DNA from: JBHHYS01 sp046757645 | GTDB taxonomy: Bacteria; Acidobacteriota; Terriglobia; Acidiferrales; 2-02-FULL-67-57 | NCBI GenBank assembly: GCA_046757645.1 | Contig: JBHHYS010000090.1 | Location: 1-9,809 of the forward strand | Reading direction: 5' to 3' | DNA: 9,809 nucleotides | In this document: positions 5,690-9,809 of the stretch, piece after piece | Numbering within the stretch: the first letter of the stretch is position 1 | How the letters are laid out: each line of letters opens with the position of its first letter | The notes under the pieces: model-generated | Told to the model about the DNA's origin: nothing | The model's database searches: none | What the model saw: the letters and a program-made list of their open reading frames with translations, nothing else | Translations under genes and position numbers: made by a program

Positions 5690-7198
5690 TTATTCCAAGC
5701 GGTAGTTGGGCGCCTCCTTGGTGATGATGACGTCGTGCACGTGGCTTTCCCGCAACCCGGCGAGCGTCACCCGCAGGAAGCGCGCCTTTTGCTGCATCTC
5801 CTCAATCGTCGCGCAGCCGCAATAGCCCATCCCGCTGCGCAGCCCGCCGACCAGTTGCTCGACCAACGCCGCCAGCGGCCCCTTGTAAGGCACCCGGCCT
5901 TCCACGCCTTCGGGCACCAGCTTGCCCGTCCCGTCACGCGCGTCGGGCGCGCCGCGGTTCTCCCCAGCAGCGCTGGGCTGCACGCTCTCTTGGGCGTAGC
6001 GGTCGGCCGCCCCGGCGCTCATCGCTCCGATCGAGCCCATGCCGCGGTACAACTTGAAGCTGCGCCCTTGATAGAGCACCGTCTCGCCCGGACTCTCGTC
6101 CGTGCCGGCGAACAGCGAGCCGAGCATAGTGGTAGAGGCACCGGCGGCGACGCCTTTGGCGATGTCGCCGGAATAGCGGATGCCGCCGTCGGCGATGATG
6201 GGAATCTCAAACTCGCGCACCGCTTTGCGGCAATCGGCGATGGCGGTGAGTTGCGGAACGCCGGCCCCGGTCACCATCCGCGTGGTGCAGATCGAGCCCG
6301 GGCCCACGCCCACCTTAATCCCGTTCACCCCCAGCCGGGCGAGGTCGCGGGCGCCCTCATAGGTGGCCACGTTGCCGGCCACCAGCTCCGTCTCCGCCAG
6401 CCGCTTCTTGAGGGCGCGCACCGCTCCCAGCACCCGCTCGGAGTGGCCGTGGGCGGTGTCAATCACCAGCACGTCCACGTTGCGCCTCTTCAGCTCCACC
6501 GCCCGCTCCAGAAAATCGCCCGTCGCCCCCAACGCCGCCCCCACGCGCAGCCGCCCCTGCTCGTCCTTGGCGGCGCGAGGATACTGGAGCTTCTTCTGGA
6601 TGTCCTTGACCGTAATCAACCCTTTCAACTCGTACTCGCCGTCCACCACCAGCAGCTTCTCCACCCGATGCTGCTGCAGCATGTGCTCGGCCTCCGCCAG
6701 GCTGGTGCCCACCGGAACCGTAATCAAGTTTTCCCGGGTCATCACCTCGCTCACCGGGCGGGCGGTGTCCTGCTGGAAGCGGAGGTCGCGGTTGGTGACG
6801 ATGCCCACCAGCTTCGGCCCGTTGGTGACCGGCAAACCGCTGATGCGGTACTTACTCATCAGCGCCAGGGCCTCGGCAATGGTTGACTCCGGCCGGATGG
6901 TCACCGGGTCCACGATCATCCCGCTCTCCGAGCGCTTCACCTTGTCCACTTCCTCGGCTTGCCGCTCCAGCGACTGGTTGCGGTGGATGATCCCGATGCC
7001 CCCCTGCCGGGCCAGGGCAATCGCCAGCCGCGACTCTGTCACCGTGTCCATCGCCGCGCTGACAATGGGGATGTTCAGGCGAATGTGCCGGGTGAGCTGC
7101 GTGGTGGTATTCACCTCCGCCGGCAGCACCCCCGAGCGCGCCGGCACCAGCAGCACGTCATCGAACGTCAAGCCTTCCGGGGGCATCCCTTCGAGCAT
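5690..7198 (-). CDS. guaB: Inosine-5'-monophosphate dehydrogenase
   Basis: GuaB oxidises IMP to XMP with NAD+, the first committed and rate-limiting step of GTP synthesis, in the cytoplasm. The 502-residue protein starts at ATG 7198 (MLEGMPPEGLTFDDVLLVPA), 11 bases after a GAGGAGG Shine-Dalgarno. A beta/alpha barrel (about 8-90 and 215-480) is interrupted by two CBS domains (about 93-205) that bind regulatory nucleotides. The IMP loop GVGPGSICTTR puts the catalytic cysteine at C304. IADGGIRYSGDI lies at 335-346, YRGMGSIGAM at 384-393, and the flap carries R400-Y401 of the catalytic dyad. The flap segment between R400-Y401 and KLVPEGVEGRVPYKG (426-440) is roughly 14 residues longer than in E. 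coli. The gene is monocistronic or runs into the ATPase gene 65 bases downstream. Confidence 0.97.
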   Translation of the reverse strand: MLEGMPPEGLTFDDVLLVPARSGVLPAEVNTTTQLTRHIRLNIPIVSAAMDTVTESRLAIALARQGGIGIIHRNQSLERQAEEVDKVKRSESGMIVDPVTIRPESTIAEALALMSKYRISGLPVTNGPKLVGIVTNRDLRFQQDTARPVSEVMTRENLITVPVGTSLAEAEHMLQQHRVEKLLVVDGEYELKGLITVKDIQKKLQYPRAAKDEQGRLRVGAALGATGDFLERAVELKRRNVDVLVIDTAHGHSERVLGAVRALKKRLAETELVAGNVATYEGARDLARLGVNGIKVGVGPGSICTTRMVTGAGVPQLTAIADCRKAVREFEIPIIADGGIRYSGDIAKGVAAGASTTMLGSLFAGTDESPGETVLYQGRSFKLYRGMGSIGAMSAGAADRYAQESVQPSAAGENRGAPDARDGTGKLVPEGVEGRVPYKGPLAALVEQLVGGLRSGMGYCGCATIEEMQQKARFLRVTLAGLRESHVHDVIITKEAPNYRLE

Positions 7199-7230
7199 CG
7201 CCGTGCTTTCCTCCTCAATCTCCTTCCGCC

Positions 7231-7259
7231 ATTCTAGGTGTCGGCGGCATCCGCGTCAA
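7231..7259 (-). promoter_or_regulatory. Sigma-70-type promoter of guaB
   Basis: Read on the minus strand, TTGACG (7259-7254) is followed by a 17-base spacer and TAGAAT (7236-7231). Each hexamer matches the consensus in 5 of 6 positions at optimal spacing. Transcription would start near 7224, leaving a leader of about 25 bases that includes the GAGGAGG Shine-Dalgarno at 7216-7210. No riboswitch would fit in such a leader. Confidence 0.8.
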
Positions 7260-7338
7260 TCGCGCCGGCTATCGGCGCGGCGGGTCGCGGTGCCCCGCGT
7301 GTCGATTTTGAGTTTCGCTGCTTGCAAACAACGATTGC

Positions 7339-7368
7339 TTGCGTGGATGAGTGTGCGGTGGCTAGAAT
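7339..7368 (+). promoter_or_regulatory. Possible promoter of the secretin gene, near-leaderless
   Basis: TAGAAT at 7363-7368 fits a -10 box. The best -35 candidate, TTGCGT at 7339-7344, has an 18-base spacer but matches only three consensus positions. Transcription starting near 7375 would leave about 5 bases before ATG 7380, and the sequence there (TACCCCCTT) has no Shine-Dalgarno. Leaderless initiation is therefore possible. Confidence 0.4.
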
Positions 7369-7379
7369 AATACCCCCTT

Positions 7380-8987
7380 ATGCGGTCTCCTGTGCGGCTG
7401 TGTTGTCTGGCGCTGCTGGGTGGGGCGCTGGCCCCACTGCTGGCGGGGCTCGCCTCGCCGATGGCGGCGGCAGAGCTTCCCGCCACCGAGGTGCGGCCCG
7501 CGGTGCGGTTGACCGGCTCTGCGCGCGTGGTGTTCCAGCAGTTGGGGGAACTCTACGGGGTGCGGGTGCGCGTCGAAGAAGACCTCCCGGCGCAGACCCT
7601 GCGGCTGCGGCTGCGCGAGGTTGACTTCGCCACCGCCCTCCGCGCGGCCACGCAGTCGGCGGAAGCCTTCTGGGTGGTGCGACCCGACGGCAGCGTGTTG
7701 GTGGCCGCCGACACCCCGGACAACCGGGCTCGCTACCAGCCGCAGGGGCTGAAGACTTTCTCCCTCCCGGGGCGTACCCCGGAAGAGTTGACCGACGCCG
7801 TGCGCTTGCTTCGCGAACTGCTGGACATGCGCCGCATCCGCCCCGATCCCCGCAGCAACACCTTCAGCGTGCTCGACACCCCCTTCCGGCTGGCGGTGGC
7901 CGAGCAGTTGCTCGAACAACTCCGCGCCCCGCCCGGGGAAGTCTGGGTCGAGCTGCTGGTACTGGAGGTGGACCGCGAAAAGGCCCTGCGCCTGGGCATC
8001 CTTCCGCCCGACCGCGTCATCGCCGTCCACCTGGGCGCGGGCGCCCTCGCCTTGCGCGGAGGCGATGTCAACTCCCTGCTGGACATCTTCCGGTTTTTGT
8101 TCGAGCGCGGCCTGCTGCCGGAGGCCCTGACCCAAGCCTCCCTGCAATCCTTACTGGCCGCCGGCACACTCGACCCCAGCCAGCTCGGCCTCACCCTGCC
8201 CCCCTTTATTCTCTTCGGCGGTGGGGGAACCACTTTCGCCGCCAACCTGCCCGGCGCCGAGCTGAACCTGATGTACCTGGCCCGCGTCACCCGCTCTTGG
8301 CGACGCCTCAGCCTGCGGGCCCGCGCTGGCGAGGACGCCAGCCTCTTCATCGGTCAGCGCTTTCCCGTGGTGTTCACCACCTTTTCCTCCATCTTTATTC
8401 CTGAGATTGTGCAGGAATTGATTCGCCGCGGGGAGTTTATTCCCCCGGTGCCTGCGGTGCGGTATGAAGAGCTGGGGGTGCGGCTGACCGTGCGCCCGCG
8501 TCTGCATCCCGGCGGAGAAATCAGTCTGGGGCTCAAGGTCAGTCAGGTAGCCCTCACCAGCCAGGAATTCAACGGCATTCCCGTCCTTTCCAACCGCACG
8601 CTGGAGCAGCAGGTGCGCCTGCGCGAGGGTGAAACTCTGCTGCTCGGCGGCCTGCGGCGCCGCAGCGTCGAGGAGATACGCACCGGCTTGCCGCTACTGG
8701 GCTCGGTGCCGGTGATTGGCCACCTCTTCCGGCGCACCGCGCGCACGGAGCGCACCACCGAGCTGCTCTTGTTTCTCACCCCTCGCCTGGTCGCGCTCCC
8801 CGCCGCGGAACGCGTGGCTCTGCGCACCCTTTATGTGGGTACGGAAAAGGAGTTTGCCCCCGCGGGACAGCCAACTGCTCCGGCGCTTGAGCGACGCCCC
8901 TCCCCGCAGCCGCCGCAACCCCAGGCCCCGCCTCCACAACCGCGCCCGCCGCAACCTCAGCGGCCACCACCCCGCCCGCAAAACTAG
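7380..8987 (+). CDS. Exported secretin (type II/III secretion system or type IV pilus secretin family), orphan
   Basis: This 535-residue protein begins with a signal peptide: MRSPVR, a hydrophobic core at about 7-27, and likely cleavage after AAA at 29-31. Residues about 45-110 resemble an N0/STN domain (VVFQQLGELYGVRVRVEEDL...), and about 122-185 an N1-like ring-building domain. The secretin core (about 295-471) includes EELGVRLTVRPRLHPGGEIS (363-382), VLSNRTLEQQVRLREGETLLLGGL (402-425), the typical LPLLGSVPVIGHLF (437-450) and TELLLFLTPRLV (460-471). Secretins form multimeric outer-membrane channels for secretion or pili. No ATPase, inner-membrane or pseudopilin gene is nearby, so the partner machine is unknown. 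Residues about 498-535 form an unusual Pro/Gln-rich tail. The start is fixed by the signal peptide, although no Shine-Dalgarno precedes it. Confidence 0.85.
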   Translation: MRSPVRLCCLALLGGALAPLLAGLASPMAAAELPATEVRPAVRLTGSARVVFQQLGELYGVRVRVEEDLPAQTLRLRLREVDFATALRAATQSAEAFWVVRPDGSVLVAADTPDNRARYQPQGLKTFSLPGRTPEELTDAVRLLRELLDMRRIRPDPRSNTFSVLDTPFRLAVAEQLLEQLRAPPGEVWVELLVLEVDREKALRLGILPPDRVIAVHLGAGALALRGGDVNSLLDIFRFLFERGLLPEALTQASLQSLLAAGTLDPSQLGLTLPPFILFGGGGTTFAANLPGAELNLMYLARVTRSWRRLSLRARAGEDASLFIGQRFPVVFTTFSSIFIPEIVQELIRRGEFIPPVPAVRYEELGVRLTVRPRLHPGGEISLGLKVSQVALTSQEFNGIPVLSNRTLEQQVRLREGETLLLGGLRRRSVEEIRTGLPLLGSVPVIGHLFRRTARTERTTELLLFLTPRLVALPAAERVALRTLYVGTEKEFAPAGQPTAPALERRPSPQPPQPQAPPPQPRPPQPQRPPPRPQN

Positions 8988-9051
8988 TCGCTCCCCCGCG
9001 CCGGGCGCTAGCGGCGACCCCCACGGGTCGTCGGTCTGTCCCGAAGCCGGT

Positions 9052-9083
9052 AGCGCGGGTTGGCCGCGAGCCAACCCGCGGCT
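9052..9083. terminator. Strong inverted repeat, possible bidirectional terminator
   Basis: CGCGGGTTGGC (9054-9064) and GCCAACCCGCG (9070-9080) form a perfect 11-bp stem with a 5-base loop (CGCGA), extendable by a further G-C and A-T pair past a bulge. It lies between the convergent secretin and truB genes. There is only CTTGTT after it on the + strand, so it is not a textbook intrinsic terminator; it could also protect 3' ends. Confidence 0.55.
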
Positions 9084-9137
9084 TGTTACTCCGATGTTCC
9101 CGTTAGGCGGGTCGGTCTATGCCATTCAACCGGGTAG

Positions 9138-9165
9138 GGCAGGGGCTTGTCCACTGCCGTTTTTT
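9138..9165 (+). terminator. Rho-independent terminator downstream of the secretin gene
   Basis: GGCAG (9138-9142) pairs with CTGCC (9154-9158), and an inner GG/CC pair follows a G-A mismatch. The hairpin is followed by G and six Ts (9160-9165). This is a reasonable intrinsic terminator for + strand transcripts about 150 bases beyond the secretin stop. The stem is modest in strength. Confidence 0.6.
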
Positions 9166-9196
9166 CCAGCTTGTTTATTGCGGCGCTGCCCGCTCT

Positions 9197-9809
9197 TCAG
9201 GCCGGTGCGGGCAACACCACCACGGGTTGGAAGACGCGGGGAACGATAGCCTGGGCGATGGCCACCAACTCCTGCTGCTGATTGAAGATCCGCAGCCGAA
9301 ACGGCCTCCAGGCCTCGCTGTCGATGGGGCGGCGCACCTCCCCGGGCTGAATCTGCGACTCGCTCAATTCAATCTTGCCCCCGTGGCGAATCTTGCGCTC
9401 CAGCGCGGTGTTCACCACCGTCTGCGGCAGCTCGGGCAGCAGTTCGTTCAGCGGAATCATCACTTGCGGCAGGCGTTCCTCCCGCACCACTTTATCCAGC
9501 TCCTCCAGAGTCAGGGCCTGCTCCAGGGTGAACTCCCCGGAGGTGGTGCGGCAGATTTCCGTCAGGTGGGCGCCCACGCCGGCGCGCTGCCCCAAGTCGT
9601 GCACCAGGCTGCGAATGTAGGTCCCGGTCGAGCATTCGATGACAAAATCGGCGGTGGCGCCTTCGACCCAGGTGAGGTCGAAACGGTAGACCTCGACCTG
9701 CACCGGCTTCAGGGTGAACTTCTCCCGGCGCCGCGCCCGCTCGTAGGCTGCCACGCCCCCGATCTTCTTCGCCGAGTAGGGCGGGGGCACCTGCTCGATC
9801 GTTCCCACC
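9197..9809 (-). CDS. truB: tRNA pseudouridine-55 synthase, C-terminal part (cut by window end)
   Basis: TruB converts uridine 55 in the T-loop of most tRNAs to pseudouridine and also acts as a tRNA folding chaperone. The window holds the last 203-204 residues. They begin GTIEQVPPPYSAKKIGG, the conserved 'Q-PP-YSA-K--G' strand, followed by STGTYIRSLVHDLGQRAGVG and LTEICRTTSGEFTLEQA. A PUA-like C-terminal region ends VVVLPAPA. The N-terminal third with the catalytic aspartate (in the G-L-P-A-G-L motif) lies beyond the window edge, so the real start is not visible; the GTG at 9808 is an internal valine codon. The gene converges on the secretin gene, with the two hairpins between them. Confidence 0.95.
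   Translation of the reverse strand, partial: VGTIEQVPPPYSAKKIGGVAAYERARRREKFTLKPVQVEVYRFDLTWVEGATADFVIECSTGTYIRSLVHDLGQRAGVGAHLTEICRTTSGEFTLEQALTLEELDKVVREERLPQVMIPLNELLPELPQTVVNTALERKIRHGGKIELSESQIQPGEVRRPIDSEAWRPFRLRIFNQQQELVAIAQAIVPRVFQPVVVLPAPA

Noticed and set aside
5650..5690. Promoter for the AAA ATPase gene
   Set aside because: Only a -10-like TAGAAT (5655-5650) is visible; at 16-18 bases upstream there is no -35-like hexamer, so it is mentioned with the gene but not called.
5735..6886. Long open frame on the + strand opposite guaB (383 codons)
   Set aside because: It is the antisense shadow of a GC-rich gene, rich in His, Arg, Ala and Gln with no recognisable domain, while the minus strand encodes a textbook IMP dehydrogenase.

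Overview
The window looks like chromosome of a GC-rich bacterium, most likely an Acidobacteriota member. That placement is an inference: it rests on remembered similarity of the RpoA and other ribosomal-operon proteins to that phylum, on frequent GTG/TTG starts, and on an intergenic repeat type I associate with such genomes. There is no 16S gene or other decisive marker here.

Region 1 (1-3241, + strand) is the distal part of the ribosomal 'alpha' operon in canonical order: the end of infA, then rpmJ, rpsM, rpsK, rpsD, rpoA and rplQ. The genes are tightly spaced with purine-rich Shine-Dalgarno sequences. L36 and S4 are both the zinc-binding (cysteine-containing) forms. All seven genes should be co-transcribed from a promoter upstream of the window.

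Region 2 (3242-3860) is a short intergenic stretch with two diverged copies of a hairpin-type repeat, then a small VanZ-family membrane protein on the minus strand whose 5' end lacks a normal start.

Region 3 (about 3855-5689, - strand) is compositionally different, clearly more AT-rich by eye and by hand counts. It carries a two-gene cassette: a RecF/SMC-like AAA ATPase (AAA_21/COG4637 type) followed 2 nt later by a small DUF4276-type TOPRIM-fold protein. An ABC-class ATPase paired with a separate TOPRIM protein recalls OLD-like, Gabija and PARIS anti-phage systems. This is the best candidate for an under-described accessory system in the window.

Region 4 (5690-9809) returns to GC-rich core genes: guaB (IMP dehydrogenase, - strand) with a convincing sigma-70-type promoter, a divergent gene for an exported orphan secretin with a Pro/Gln-rich tail (+ strand), a terminator region, and the 3' part of truB (tRNA pseudouridine-55 synthase, - strand) cut by the window edge. 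No tRNA, rRNA, CRISPR array or transposase was seen, and no gene-free stretch exceeds 300 bases.
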